Source: Ascaris suum
Lineage: Eukaryota > Nematoda > Chromadorea > Rhabditida > Ascarididae
Assembly (NCBI GenBank): GCA_013433145.1
Contig: CM024175.1
Span: 1 to 64,000 of the forward strand
Length of the DNA stretch: 64,000 nt
Direction: 5' to 3'
Part shown: positions 1 through 12,814 of the stretch, in pieces
Layout of the letters: the number at the start of each line of letters is the position of its first letter
Numbering within the stretch: position 1 is the stretch's first letter
Notes under the pieces: model-generated
Told to the model about the DNA's origin: nothing
Seen by the model: only the letters and a program-made list of their open reading frames with translations
Databases searched by the model: none
Program-made: the position numbers and the translations under genes

Positions 1-940
1 TCCAAGCAAATTTGTTGCGATTAGATGCTGAGAACGATAGCAAAACGGAAATTTCATACGCCTCCGAGAAAAAATTAATCAGAAACGCTATTAATTATTG
101 ACTGGGGAGGTATAGAGTACAGAAGATCTTCTCGGCGAAAAGATTAGAAAGCACTTTGATGCAAGAGAAAATCTATGGGGATCCCAGAAAAAAAATTTCC
201 ACCGTCAGTCGGACGATATATGCGAGAGTCGGCTTTTGTATAGCTGCCGCATGCAGGTGAAGTCTGTGTCACAGAGATTTGATAGCATAAGCATTAGAGC
301 AATGTTTTATGATGCTCTAATGTATGGTCATGAGCACTTTAATGTGTAGTTTATTGCACACAAATTATGCCTGCTCATTCTTTTGCCTAATAGGTTTATT
401 TATGTTAATCGAAGACGTTCAGCATTGCAAGTTGCAAGACTTCCGCTAAACAAATGTAGTGACGATCTTAGAAATCTGAAGTAACTGAAATTAATAAAAT
501 GCACAACATCCTTATGTCCGATTTATATCATCGGAATCTTTGGAATCATATTGGTCGCAAATATTTGCATGAAATAAAGGTTAAAATGATCGTTTATCGA
601 TTTTGAAATGCATTCATATTGTTTTTTTTTACATTATGGAAATCCATAAGTATGGTAGGGAATAACTACTCTGTAGAGGTGCATTTAGACGAAAACAATG
701 TGATCAAAACAGTATTCATAAAGAGAAAACAATTAAGCGAGATTGGATTCTCTGAGAAGCAAACTGAAGAGCTGAAAAAGCAACGTTTCGACAACAAAAA
801 ACTCATAACAATGGTGTTCTTATGGATCATCATCTCATCTAGCAGTCTTCTAATGAACGTGAAATTCATCACATCGCAAATGAGTAAAATTTGAAATATC
901 TCCTTCTCGAATTTTTCTTTATGTTTTTTATAAGGAAAAA
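1..940. other. Unassigned AT-rich DNA with one weak ORF
   Basis: No recognised gene. The only protein-like stretch is a plus-strand ORF with ATG at 652 and stop at 892-894, about 80 codons. Its first half is charged and its second half is a hydrophobic, membrane-like segment (WIIISSSSLLM). No splice sites or family were recognised. It could be a single-pass membrane protein, a transposon fragment or chance. Confidence 0.25.
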
Positions 941-1690
941 GAAAAAGGTAGAAGAAACGCAAACTGTCTTTCGTAAAATATTTAAACCTTAAAAAGAGAT
1001 ATTTCGCAAATGCAGATGAAGAGTAGTAGACGCTGTTAGAAAACTAGATGTTAACAATGCCAAGAATAAGACGGATAAATTACCTATACGAATAATAAGG
1101 TGACCACGATTCGGGCGCTTATCCGTTGACGTGTGCACTGGATTATGCGCGGGCCATGGTGGAACGAACGCATACGCTGTTAGGACGAGAAAATTGCATA
1201 GACAAACTTAATTCACGCGTGGGAAAAGAATACGAGGACAAAGAAATGGAATAATCTGCAGATAAATTGTATGTTAATAATGCATAATAAACCCAAAAGT
1301 CACAAACTGTAGAATCTATCTCGTCATAGAAGTTTACTAAATTATAAAAGTACAGAATTATAAACCATAGAAACATTGATGTAAAGAACTCAAATTCTAA
1401 GAGTATTGAAATAAAATTAAGCTAACCATTCATATGTTCGGAAATATATTAAGGAGAAAAAGTGCATTCAAGAATTATAAACAAACAATACAAAATGAAA
1501 ATTCCTATAGCCGAAAATAATGTGGTATAACGCAAACAAAGCAATACTAATAGTGTACGCGATCGATAAGCGAGAACGTCGATGTTGAGATCATCATGTT
1601 AGGTTAATGTTGCGGGTAGAGCAATTAGTCATTCATATGCTCTATGCTAGCTATTGAATCTAACGATCGAGGCAAATAGCATTCGAGACT
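940..1690 (-). repeat. Dispersed repeat copy A, related to the flank of the LINE at 21.4 kb
   Basis: Blocks here can be aligned by eye, in the same order and orientation, with 19.3-21.4 kb. Shared segments include an 'actttcgtaaaata'-like block (970-990 and 19340-19360), 'actagatgttaacaatgc' (1041 and 20178), 'tggattatgcgcg' (1139 and 20272) and 'gtcgatgttgag' (1577 and 21281). The copies are diverged, with many indels. In the second copy the block ends where a minus-strand LINE reading frame begins, so both may be 3' tails of the same LINE family. The minus strand is assigned on that basis. Confidence 0.55.
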
Positions 1691-1699
1691 CACTGAAAA

Positions 1700-2400
1700 A
1701 TACTCACGAAGAAACATTGTTTTAAGATTGTTTTAATAAAGTACTCAAACTAAGCTGAGAATCCCCATGCCAATATACAGATTAAATTGATAGAAGTTTA
1801 AGGCGTTGCGTTCATAAAATATGGCAAATGCACTACAAATAATTGCTAATCTATTTTTAGGAAACCTTTATTCATAAAGCGTTGAAATGTATCAACCATA
1901 TTTAGGTAGGACGTGCGTAGATGTTCCCTTTAGTTAGCAGAGTATAAAGCAAAGATACTAAAATACATAAAAACATTCACTGACTAAACTTTTAATACTT
2001 AGTATACAAGGATAGATGAACTTATACACTAATTCGGTTACTATAAAACGCTTGGGAATAACGGCTTATTAATCACTCGAAAGATCCCTCAAAACCTTTT
2101 CAAGAATTTTTTGAACGAGAGCATGCTTCAAGGTTGGGCTCCTTTGATACGCTTAAACATAAGTTTTATTTCTAGAACGATCTCGATTTATGATCGTTTC
2201 AATTCTTCGATTCCCATCCCACTCCACCCCTCCCCTCCCCTTACAACAGGAATAATCTTGCCGTCGTCTCCCGCAATGAACGATTGTAAGCCATTTCATT
2301 AGTGATAGAGCTTATGAGGTTCGCTGTTTTTTGAAATATTCAAATAATTCCACACGTTCTAGAAGTCTTTGCTTCATTTGACAAACAATGCAGTCGTCAG
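1700..2400. other. Intergenic, nothing recognised
   Basis: AT-rich sequence with a short pyrimidine-rich patch near 2215-2245. I see no supported exon, RNA gene or repeat. Confidence 0.5.
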
Positions 2401-2790
2401 GAGCCATTTGTTAAATACGTGATGAAGATTCAGCACATCCGGGGTGGTATTGCAAAACGCATATTCACGTGGCGAACGTTGCGACATACAATGGCCACGT
2501 CATGACGAGGCGCAGTGATGTGATGGAGAACACCTAACTGCATAGCACGGGATCATATTTCACCACGAATTGTCATGTGACGACCCTATATAAGTTGTGC
2601 CTTTTTTCCACTGGTGGGTCTGTGTGCTGTATGTGTATGTCCTGTGTGCCACGCTTTTCTCTCTTCGTTTAATAAAGCTTCCTCCTCAACTCGCCTTTCC
2701 CATGGGAGGGCTCCGTCGATCTCTATCATCATTACCACACCCCAGTCCAGGGACACAAACACTATCTAATATGGACCATTAGCGCGATGC
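2400..2790 (+). repeat. Possible solo LTR or promoter-like module
   Basis: This stretch is richer in GC than its surroundings. It has a TATATAA box at 2587-2593 followed about 80 bp later by a polyadenylation signal AATAAA at 2671-2676. That order and spacing are typical of the U3-R-U5 core of an LTR. I could not define terminal TG...CA ends or a target-site duplication, and no internal retroelement genes are attached. An ordinary gene promoter with a chance AATAAA is the alternative. Confidence 0.3.
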
Positions 2791-2799
2791 TTTTGCTTT

Positions 2800-5660
2800 C
2801 GCCATCACAATAAACGAAACTAAGAATGATAAGCCAATAGAAGCAATGCAGTTGCCATATGTTTTGAGTAAATTCGCTTTCAGTCGTTATGGATTTTACT
2901 AGACTCACAGGATGGCACAGCTGAAGAGAGAAATTTATTAAAGTGGGAGGTTTCATTTTCTTCCTTCAAGATTTTCATTATGACGCGATATGCAATAATT
3001 TAGGCCTACAAAAATAAACCCATATTGCGGAGTTCCGAATATGAAAGAAGGTCTACATGGGAGATTTTTTGCAAGATGTAGAAGAGCGCTTCTATTGAAG
3101 AAGGATTTGAACCCGTGCGACATCCTTAACTGAAACGAAGAAGAAACAGAAAAAATGCTTCCATTTTTGCGTCATTCAGGAGAGAAATGATTTTGTTCCT
3201 ACAGTCTGAACCAACCATCGGTAGTCTGAGCTTTGGCGCGACCATTCATGGAAAAACTGAAGTGGTTCCTCAGCGACAAAATGCAAGCAACCACAACCTG
3301 CGTTATTCGATGGCAGAGGTAAATCAAAAACAGGGATTCTCAAATCTGAAGCGATATAAAACAAAAAAAAACTGGAGAATCGAAACGGAAGAAACGAACA
3401 GAGTCAAATATCTAATCAACAATGAGACAAAATAAGTCAATATTTTCCACTGCATTTTCTCAAACTACGGTTGATGTAGAAGTTGCGGGAGTGAAAGTAC
3501 AATGTTATGAGCATCGAAATTGCAAAAACAGCCGACATTGAAATGCCGTAATAATGAAGCGATTGTTCGACCGTTGTAGTGACGATCACAACTGAAAACC
3601 TCAAAAAAATCTATGAAACACTCATCAACTGATGAATTTTCCCACCTTCATTGTTAAAGAAGTATCAAATGTACAATTTAGAGCAATAAATTATTTGTTT
3701 TTTTTGAAATTTTTGAAAAACTATTATTGCCGTTGAATCCAAAAATGCATTTCATATCATCTTTCTCGACGAATTTTTTATCGATTAGTTCACCGCTTAC
3801 TAGCATTTTCTGCTAACTCACGTATAAGGTACAAATTACCATCCTGTTTTCCTTCAGGATTATACTACGTAATGTGTAGAGGTAACATCTGACGCTCTTT
3901 TGCCATCGGACAACAAAGAAGAATAGAAACTCTTGTTAGAATCACACTGCTGTTTTATTTTCACTGAGCATCTGAAGGATGGTCTTAGAAATGCTTCTCA
4001 TATATATTATACAAGGGCAATATTTTGCAACTGTTTTTCACTAAAGTACAGGTAAACCTTCATGTGCACACCGTTTCCACCTCCATCAGGTTTCATTGCA
4101 GAAATGCAATCGGACGACCAAAGTGAAAGAAAAGATATAACCACAGGTTAGGATGCACGACACATAGACCATGATCAGGCGCATAGTGGTAGTTGCTATT
4201 GTCCGTTCGATATATGTGGACGTAGGCTCAAAAGCATTGCGTACTTCAGCATGCAACTGAATGAGCTGCCATCATTTGGAATGCTTTTAGGTGACCTGTA
4301 AAATACATTTATTTCTATCTGTAGGATATTCAGAATAACAAAACAATATTCAAAAAGAAAATACTATCGTCTTAAAAATCCAACAAGAGTCATATGTTGT
4401 GAAAACTTCATTTGCTCGTCTCTTCGCATTTATCAAGCTAAAATCTATTAACCAATGCGCACGAGAATTTCGAAGGTGTACAGAGGTCTGCTGCGGACGC
4501 AAGATCCGAAAAATCTATCCCATACATCTCGAAGACCTCATTTCACGCCACCTCAAATTCCCCACGTTTTACTAATGCTCCTAAGTCCAAATCGTGATAT
4601 CAGAAACATTTCACCTAAAAACAGAGTATGAGATGGTGACAGATTTTCAAGAACGTCTCGCTCGATATGTCAGAAAGTCTCATCTACTTCGAGAAATTGC
4701 ACTCTGTGTCATAAACTAGCTAACTACGCCTAAACTCCTAAACTACTTTGTTTCTCGCGTCCTGCAGCAGAAAGCGAGCAGGGTTCAACGGGATATTTTA
4801 TCCGATATGCCGAATAACTTCCCCTATTAAAAGACTTTTGGGGTAGCACAGTATAGTGATGGATGAAGTGCGAAACTCAATAAGCGGAACCTCCATTTCC
4901 TGCAACTTCCTGCACATGTAGAGTTTTCTTAGGAAAAGCCCCATCTAAAGCGTTGTGTGCCCCAAAACCAGTACAGCTGAATTCTTAAGAATATTTCCAA
5001 TTTTACAACTTCTGCGAGGATCTTGAAACTCAAGTTTTGCAAGAACTGAACGTTTTAGATGGATGAATGCTTTTCAGGACGCTTGCTTTGTTAAAACCGG
5101 TCGAAACAGATTGTGCGTGCAAGATGTAACATGAGCTATTTTTTGTGTTGGTGCCTATAAATTAGAGAATTGTACTTTTTCAGAACACTATCATGCAAAA
5201 CTAAACCTGTACCGAATCATGACAAACGTTCTTCTGAGAGCAAGAAACATTTGAGATTTCAGGTTGCACATTGGCTATCTGAATGCAAGGGGCGTTTCGT
5301 TGAAAAAAAGCAGTAGCCTCAGTTCGGGGAAACTCGACTGCTATGTTTTTACGCCAGGATGGATTAATGTGATATTTTCTTAGCATAAGTTTATCGCAGA
5401 GGTCTTTAGGTTCTTAAAGCCATCCACGGACGGTTTGCATGCACTCGACAGTTCTCTGGAAACACCGATGACTTTTATGAAATAAAGCGAAATGCTGAAT
5501 ATGCTACTCTTATGCAACCCGCCGAGCATTTTATGTGGCTTGTTTGGGGATTGTTCAATTTTGGTTTAGTTTACCCAAGTTTAGTCGAGAAGAAGACTGC
5601 GTTAGGGATTCGCGGACGAAATTATGGGCCTCTTGAGCTGCTGGTGGGAGCATTTGAATT
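2800..5660. other. Intergenic, nothing recognised
   Basis: AT-rich DNA in which all open frames are short and lack codon bias or good splice sites. A tRNA T-loop-like string on the minus strand near 3105-3120 has no matching stems. Confidence 0.5.
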
Positions 5661-6160
5661 GAATTGCAAAGGAAAATTGCTTACGATGCAACATTAGTTT
5701 TTCGACAAAGTGCTCGAAACTACGTAAAGAGATATGACAAAATCTGTGCTATCCAGCCTTCAACCCCTCCAGCTGACTTTGTCTCATCGACTAACGAGGA
5801 AAAGTTTCGACAGCGGTCGGTTGTTCTATATGGAGCCAAGGAGTCTACTGCTCACTGTGGTTGAACACCCGCGCTGTGAAGACTTACTTTTAAAAATCTT
5901 TGAAAAGCTAGCTGTCGTCACTTCGCTTCTAAAGAGTAGTCATTGTGATGTCGCGACAAAAACAAGGTTGACATTAAAAGATGATTTTCGATTTTTTTCA
6001 AGATGCCATACGAGTTCGGAAAGCTGCTGGAAAGTTTAGGGATTCTCCGCGTTTTAAAATTATTTTCGTTATATGATCTATCCGAGGCATCTTCTTGACG
6101 ATTTGTATGACAAAAAAGTTCTGATCGAAGAAAATGAATTACGTCATTCATAAGCTGCAC
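5660..6160 (+). pseudogene. Decayed LINE ORF1-like fragment
   Basis: One frame (5664-5864) gives a protein-like run containing 'RRYDK'-type basic and 'RQRSVVLYGAKES' segments. After frame changes, a second run (about 5940-6150) contains 'FQDAIRVRKAAGKFRDSPRF' and ends in an 'IEENELRH' segment. The order, an 'RSVVLYG.KES' block then a basic stretch then an 'EE.EL' block, is like the nucleic-acid-chaperone ORF1 proteins and related ORFs common in nematode LINEs. Stops and frameshifts interrupt it, so it is not functional. The family call rests on pattern memory only. Confidence 0.4.
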
Positions 6161-7526
6161 GTGTCTTTTCGCTGCACATTCCTCTGCAAAGGTAGGATGC
6201 GTGAGAAACCCACTACAGTCGGTCTAGGAGAAGGAACTTCATAATTCTCAGTCATCTTGCCCTCGGCAGTCGAGAGCATGTAGTAGAGGCATTGACAAAC
6301 GTTAGTGCGCTCCCTATCGAAAGAAAAAGTTTTGCTCAAAATATCCCAATGTATTGCCTTGTTCAAGTTAGACTTCCCCGTCAAATACCCCGTTGACAAC
6401 ATCTATGTATATGCACAGCAGCGCAATATTGTATTTATTTCAAAGTACCCAGTATATCAGCGGAAGTTTTTATTAATCCGAAACAAAGTCGGGTATTACT
6501 GCTGTTTCGGCAATATTTCGGCAATATCTAACAAGTATTTTGCGGTGATCGTTTAGTCAATATAAAGTTTGCAGCATGCGGTGTTATCTGCTCCTAAATG
6601 GGGGTACAAATGCTTTTGGAATTCTGCTACATCCCGAGGTTTTATCTGCTAATTCTATACCTTGACGCAGCTGCTAACAAAATTTTTTCCTCAGATTTCT
6701 GTCCACGTGCGCGATGGTACTTACCTATCGAATTCTGAGAATTTTTCGATGCAATCTCTAAGCTGTGCATGATGGATCAGGGACATTAGAAGCGGATGAC
6801 CTAAACCTAATAGTCTGCCGTCGTAAGCAGCCTAGTTGCATCAACCCACTTCATAGAAAACATTCTCAGAAGTACGTTCTTGTTTACTTCGTCCGCTTTT
6901 GCACATCAAAGGAAAACGTCTGATCTGGTCATCTACCATTGTTTCTTAAGCGCTCAGAGTCAAAAAATCTCTCTTAACTTTAGCGCTATAAGTCGGATGG
7001 ATTAGATGTTTTTTGTTAGTGTTGGATGGACTACTAAATGTACTGCATTAAAACTTGCTGGAAACCATGCGGACGTGTTATATGTGTCGGAAAATTTCAT
7101 AGCCTTTTGCAAATGCGTTAACACAAACTCAGAGCGCTCGCTATACGGCAACATCACGGTACGGCGGTTATAATAACGGAGTCGTGATGACTCCCTTATC
7201 ACAAATAGTTAGCTTGCAAGGCAATATGTTCGCACACTATTTCTGCAGAGTTTGCATCGAAAGTTGAGGTGTTGCACTGAATTTTCTGTACAATCAGTAA
7301 AGCATCTAGATTTCCGTGATTTAAGCGTTGGCTTCCTGTCGAAGAAGAGTATTCCGCAAACCTCAGGTTATTATGGTTTCACTCACATAAAGTCAAATAT
7401 TCCTTCACTATCGCGAAAACATTTTGCCTTCGCTCTCTTGTGCACACACTTCCCCCTGACTGAAAATTGTGCATCCGTTTTCCTTGCTGAAAACAAACCA
7501 TCCGCCACCTTTCGTTGAACGTTATA
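6160..7526. other. Intergenic sequence before the BEL/Pao element
   Basis: No supported gene. The sequence ends at the 5' TG of the first LTR, and the bases just upstream (gttata) do not match those after the last LTR (attcc). Confidence 0.5.
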
Positions 7527-8935
7527 TGTCGCGGCTGCGCGCGAAGAAATAAAATATGCGGGAGTCGAATAAAGCTGCAGAATTAGTTTTTTGCAGAAGA
7601 AAATGAGAACAATTAGCAAACAAGGGATGAAGTTGTTGACAGGCCACTTCAGATATGATGAGCACAAAAAATGCATGAGCGAGCGGTACCAGCGGCACAA
7701 AGAGGCCTTTGTCTCCAAAACCACATAAAGAAACGAAGCCGCTATATAAACATCATTAAAGTCAAGCCTCAAATTAACGGAAAAACAAACCTTTTTGGAG
7801 TTAAACAAAAACACAAGGAAGAGGCGGGGCAGCCATCAGAAGGTGTCAAACAAGAAGGCTATATAAGCAAACCCAAAGTTTCGGCAATTGTTGAGTACTA
7901 AATTTTGGATCGGCTTTGCGACTCCAGCGTTTTTTTTTTCACTTATATGTGTGTGCGTGTTTCCTGTCTTACTGTAGTGTTGTGCTATGACCGTGTCTAA
8001 TGAAGATTGCGTGTGATGTGTTCCCTGTCGTACTGTAGTGTTGTGATATGAAGTGTCTGATAGATATGCGAGTTGTTCTTTCGGGTTAGAATGTATAAGA
8101 TTATCACGGGACATCCCGATAATTATGTTTAAGGTTTCTTTGTCACGTTTTAATCTAAGCACTGATATGCTATGTACATGTCGGACATGTATGCGAATTG
8201 TTTAATCAAGTTTATACTCTATTAGCATATCACGCAATCTCCATCATTATACGTGAATTTTCTTAGCCATGCGTTAATCTATTCGTATCATATACGTCTC
8301 TGATAATCAAATGTTCTTCGTCACGTTTTTTTATTATCTTATATGATAATAAAGTTTAATTACCCAAGTTTGAGGTGTGGTTCACAAAGCAGTGGCTAGG
8401 TGCACCAGGGTCGTTGCACAGCAGAATCTGATAGTGGTATTATAAAGGACGAACCACCTCAGCGCAAGGGTGCATTTCTTGGGTAACTGGCAGAGGCAAG
8501 CCAAAGTGATCATTGACGAGCGACAGCGTCAATAATTTGGTACGGTGCGACAACCAGGCTGGTCGCATTTGAAAGGAACTCATGATCGGGAACGTCGACA
8601 CCAGCGGTGATCGCGGTTGGATCGACGCCAGTGGACAAAGAGATAACTCGACGGGGATCAGAGGACGCCACGCGTCAACACAGAACAGACAAGGCAAATA
8701 GCGGAAACCGATCGGTGGCTCAGGCGACATCGATCAACAACAGGACGTAGGCTATTTTTTTAACAGTAATCATATTTTTTGTGTTTTTTTTCTTCACTTC
8801 TATTGTTTGTTCACGAAACTTTGGGGACAAACTATCCTATCATACATTCAAAAATTGTTGACATCTTCAAACCTTCACAAAAATCCAATCAACATACCAC
8901 AAACGGGAGCGAGAAATTGTGCGTTGGTTAATACA
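7527..8935 (+). repeat. BEL/Pao LTR 1
   Basis: Starts TGTCGCGGCTG and ends ...ATACA, 1409 bp. A TATATAA box is at 7860-7866 and an AATAAA signal at 8348-8353. It is closely similar to the LTRs at 11313 and 15094, differing by many one-base indels and some substitutions. Confidence 0.85.
7860..7866 (+). promoter_or_regulatory. TATA box of LTR 1
   Basis: TATATAA preceded by GGC. The same box occurs at the equivalent place in LTR 2 (11642-11648). In LTR 3 the site reads TATTAA (about 15649) and is probably damaged. Confidence 0.55.
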
Positions 8936-8953
8936 TGGTGCCACGAGCCGGGA
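8936..8953 (+). other. Primer-binding site, copy 1
   Basis: TGGTGCCACGAGCCGGGA follows the LTR directly and begins with TGG, the complement of a tRNA CCA end. I could not identify the tRNA. The same site is at 12727. Confidence 0.6.
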
Positions 8954-9025
8954 CATTACTGAGTTGCCCTTCAGCAATCACAGTAAGTTGGCTTTAGATA
9001 ACGCAAGTGAGGTAAAAAAAAAAAT

Positions 9026-11240
9026 ATGTCGTCTGCTGGTCTGCGAAGACAGCTTACGCTGACCAAGGGAAGGCTGCAGAAGTATTTGAGTGAGCTGCCT
9101 GCTTACAGCGAGGATTTTAAGAATGGACAGGAGAGGAGAGAATGGTTATGAGGTCCCAGTTGACAAGAGACCTTCAGACTAGAAAAACGGATGTGGAAAA
9201 GATAAATGCGAGCCACGCTGCGTGGAGAGAGCTCCTCATAGGTCTAACTGGCGAAAAGCAGCAAAAGGGAGAGTGAGCGGTATGAAAAAGAATGTGAGGC
9301 CCAAAACAGTTTCCTGGAGGTAGTTGATAAGGCAGATGAGGCAGTAGCTACTCTGAAGTGCAAGCTTGCAGAGCTAGATTTAGCAGAGAAAACATTGCCA
9401 GTTCTGGAAGTTAAACAGAAGGAAAAGGGATGGAGAACAGATTTACCCGAGCTACTCTCCCCCAATTCCACGGCGATCCCCTAGAATGGAGAGGGTTTTG
9501 GATTCCTTTGAAGCGGTGGTAGATGGGCAGCCGATCCGCCAGTGATAAAAATGACACATCTGGCGAGCTGTTTGCATGGAAATGCAAAGGAAGCTATTGC
9601 GGGACTTCCCATTCACCAATGAAAGTTATCAAGAAGCTAAGACGTCCTAGCAGAAAAGTTTGGTAATCCAGTTATTGTGAGGAGGCACTATACCGAACAC
9701 TGCAAATGGTACCCTCATGTTCAGACAAGTTAAGCGATATAAAAGAAGTATTAGCGAGGCCTTATCTAGGGCTTGCAAACAGTTGAGAGCCCTCAAAGAA
9801 CCACTCGACAACCCTCCATTAGTATTGTCGGTTCTGCAAAAGCTCCCTCTTTCCATTTGGAAGAGATGATGAGGGATAAAGAAGCACAAGAGTGGGACAT
9901 GGAGCTGGTGAAAAGGGCGCTAGACTCCTACCTGAGAAGAAAGGAAGAGATAGCCAGCCTAATGGACGGGGGACGGAGAGCGCCACACACCGAATTTCAG
10001 AGAAGTAGTGCAATCGTCGCAACGGCGTTCGCAGGCCACAAAAATTGTACTGAGAAGGTTGTGCGCTATGTGCGCAGCCCCATTTTGCGGATGAGTGTTT
10101 TACATATCGAGGGATTGCTGACCGAGAACAAGCATCACAGATCTTAAGTTATGCTTTAGATGTCTGCGAGAAGGTCACAAAAGTAGGAATTGTAAGTTCA
10201 CCAGACCGTGCTTCTACTGTCGGGGCAATCATCACAGTGCACTTTGTCCGCAGAGGGAAAGGGTTAATCTATCGTGGCGGAGCCCAGCAATGCAAGTAAA
10301 TAACCAAGGGGGGATGCTACAGGATGAGCGCTATCAAGTACGCAGACCCAGCACCAACTGGCCACAGAGAGAGTCAGTTACAAGGGCGCGGCCTGAGTGG
10401 GCTTCTCGATCGGTAGTAGAACTAACTGAAGGTGTCAACAATGACTCTGCCAGTGCAGGGTGAAGACAATCAATCAGCGTCGACCTAGCACTTCACCAAA
10501 TCAGCAAATGACATATCCAAACCAATGCCGTGGTAGTTGAGCGAGCTCAAGCCAAAGGTATGGCTTCCTCTCCACAGGTGCCCACAGCAAGGACTTCAAG
10601 GGAAGGCTCGAAGGAGAGTGTAGAAACCTACCAGCTCGCGATACAAAAGTCTACCTTCCTACTACTCGAGTAGAGGTATATAATCCGAAAGATGAGGCAA
10701 GCCGTACAGTGGAGACTTACGCACTGTTCGATAGCGGTTCGCAACGATCCTTTATCACCACGTTGGTGGCAAAGCAGCTCAATCTAAGTCCTGTTACGTC
10801 AGAGGTTATTTCGCTTAAACACCTTCGCTTCCAAACGGACAAAGAAGTTGGAATCCCAATTGGTAGAAGTTGGGTTTGTCTGGAGAAGGGGAACACGGAG
10901 GTAATAGAAGTGAACGTTGTCCCGAGGCTGGTTAGGGAGTTAACCTGTCGGACACCGCCTAAACAAGAGAAGAAAGGAGAAGATTTGGGACAAGAGCTGA
11001 AAGTGGACCAGGGATTCTGATAGGATCAGATTTTTACTGGCAACTCATAGGAAGTGGCGCACCTGAAAGACTCGCGAATAACCTGTACCGGATCTCGACA
11101 AAGGTAGGACCTATGATAAGCGGACGGCTCGAAAAAGAGCGAGACGTTAAGAGTACTAACCGAGCACATCGAAGAAAACACAGACGTAGAAAGTGTTGTT
11201 TTAAGTATCGGAGAAAAAAAGGTGGCTTAATCAGGATTAG
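9026..11240 (+). pseudogene. gag-protease reading frame, copy 1 (frameshifted)
   Basis: The ATG at 9026 begins a Gag that in copy 2 reads through a helical, lysine/glutamate-rich N-terminus, then a Gag core with 'EAIAGLP' and 'AEKFGNP', then two zinc knuckles (about 10150-10250; CFRCLREGHKSRNC and CFYC...HH...C). An aspartic protease follows with the motif DSGSQRSFI (about 10727-10753), typical of retropepsins and peptidase A17 of BEL/Pao elements. The frame ends at TAG 11238-11240, with no polymerase. In copy 1 numerous single-base insertions and deletions break the frame (for example near 9268, 9480 and 9555). The open pieces therefore fall in different frames and no full product can be made as written. 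Confidence 0.8.
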
Positions 11241-11296
11241 CTACCGTCCTCATCACCATAAGATTAACCGTATAAATAAACTTTATCAAAACTCAT

Positions 11297-11312
11297 GAGG
11301 GGCCGGTGGGAG
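11297..11312 (+). other. Polypurine tract, copy 1
   Basis: GAGGGGCCGGTGGGAG directly precedes the TG of LTR 2. It is the expected plus-strand primer site. The matching tract before LTR 3 is at 15075-15093. Confidence 0.6.
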
Positions 11313-12726
11313 TGTCGCGGCTGCGCGCGAAGAAATAAAATATGCGGGAGTCGAATAAAGCTGCAGAATTAGTTTTTTGCAGAAAAAATGAGAAAATTAG
11401 CAAACAAGGGAGTGAAGTTGTTGACAGGCACTCAAATATGATGTGCACAAAAATGCATGAGCGAGCGGTACCAGTGGCACAAAGAGGCCTTTGTCTCCAA
11501 ACCACATAAAGAACGATGCCCGCTATAAAACACATCATTAAAAGTCATATGCCTCAAATTAACGGAAAAACAACCGTTTTTGGAGTTAAACAAAAACACA
11601 AGGAGAGGCGGGGGCATCATCACAAGGTGTTCACAAGAGGCTATATAAGCAAAACTCAAAGTTTCGGCAATTGTTGAGTACTAAACTTGGATCGGCTTTG
11701 CGACTCCGCGTTTTTCACTTATGTAATATGTGACGTGTTTCCTGTCTTACTGTAGTGTTGTGCTAGACCGTGTTTTAATGAGATAAGCGTGTGATGTGTT
11801 CCTGTCGTATGTAGAGTTGTGCTATGACAGTGTCTGATAAATATGCGAGTTGTTTTTTCGGGTTATGAATGTGTAAGACTATCACGGACATCCCCGATAA
11901 TTATATATGAGCTTTCTTGTCATGTTTTATTCTAAGCACTGATATGCTATGTACATATCGGACATGTACGCGAAATGGTTAATCAGTTATATAATCTATT
12001 AGCATATCACGCAATCTCCCATCATTATACGTGAATTTTCTTAGCCATGCGTTAATCTATCGTCATCATATACGTCTCTGATAATCAAATGTTCTTCGTC
12101 ACGTTTTTTATTATCTATATACGATAATAAAGGTTTAATTACCCAAGTTTGAGTGTGGTTCACAAAGCAGTGGCTAGGTGCACAAGGGACGTTGCACAGC
12201 AGAATCTGATAGTGGTATTAAAAGGACGAACCACCTCAGCGCAAGTGTATATTTTTGGGTAACTGGCAGAGGCAAGCCAAGGTGATCATTGACGAGCGAA
12301 AGACGTCAATATTTGGTACGGTGCGACAACCAGGCTGTGTCGCAATTGAAAGGAGCTCATTGATCGGGAACGTCGACACCAGCGGTGATCGCGGTTGGAT
12401 CGACGCCAGTGGACAAAGAGATAACTCGACGGTGGATCAGAGACGCCACGCGTCAACCTAGAACTGACAAAGGTAGATAGCGGAAACCGATCGGTGGCTC
12501 AGGCGACATCGATCAACAACAGGGACGTAGGCCTATTTTTTTAACAGTAATCATATTTTTTTGTGTTTTTTTTTCTTCACTTCTATTGTTTGTTCACGAA
12601 ATTTGGGGACAAACTATCCTATCATACATTCAAAATTGTTGACCATCTTCACACCTTCACAAAAATACAATCAATATCCCAAGAAGGGGAGAAATAGTTG
12701 AAGAAATTGTGAACCAGGTCAATACA
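11313..12726 (+). repeat. BEL/Pao LTR 2 (shared central LTR)
   Basis: 1414 bp, TG...CA. TATATAA at 11642-11648 and AATAAA at 12126-12131. It serves as the 3' LTR of the left unit and the 5' LTR of the right unit. Confidence 0.85.
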
Positions 12727-12744
12727 TGGTGCCACGAGCCGGGA
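12727..12744 (+). other. Primer-binding site, copy 2
   Basis: Identical to the site at 8936: TGGTGCCACGAGCCGGGA immediately after the LTR end ...ATACA. Confidence 0.6.
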
Positions 12745-12814
12745 CATTTACTGAGTTGCCCTTCAGCAATCACAGTAAGTTGGCTTTAGATAACGCAAGT
12801 GAGGTAAAGAAAAT

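Noticed and set aside
3095..3125. Minus-strand GGGTTCAAATCC resembling a tRNA T-loop
   Set aside because: The flanking T-stem does not pair and no D-arm, anticodon arm or acceptor stem is present.
7383..7814. 143-codon minus-strand frame across the start of LTR 1
   Set aside because: It runs antisense through the LTR and recurs in broken form in the other LTRs, so it is a by-product of LTR sequence.
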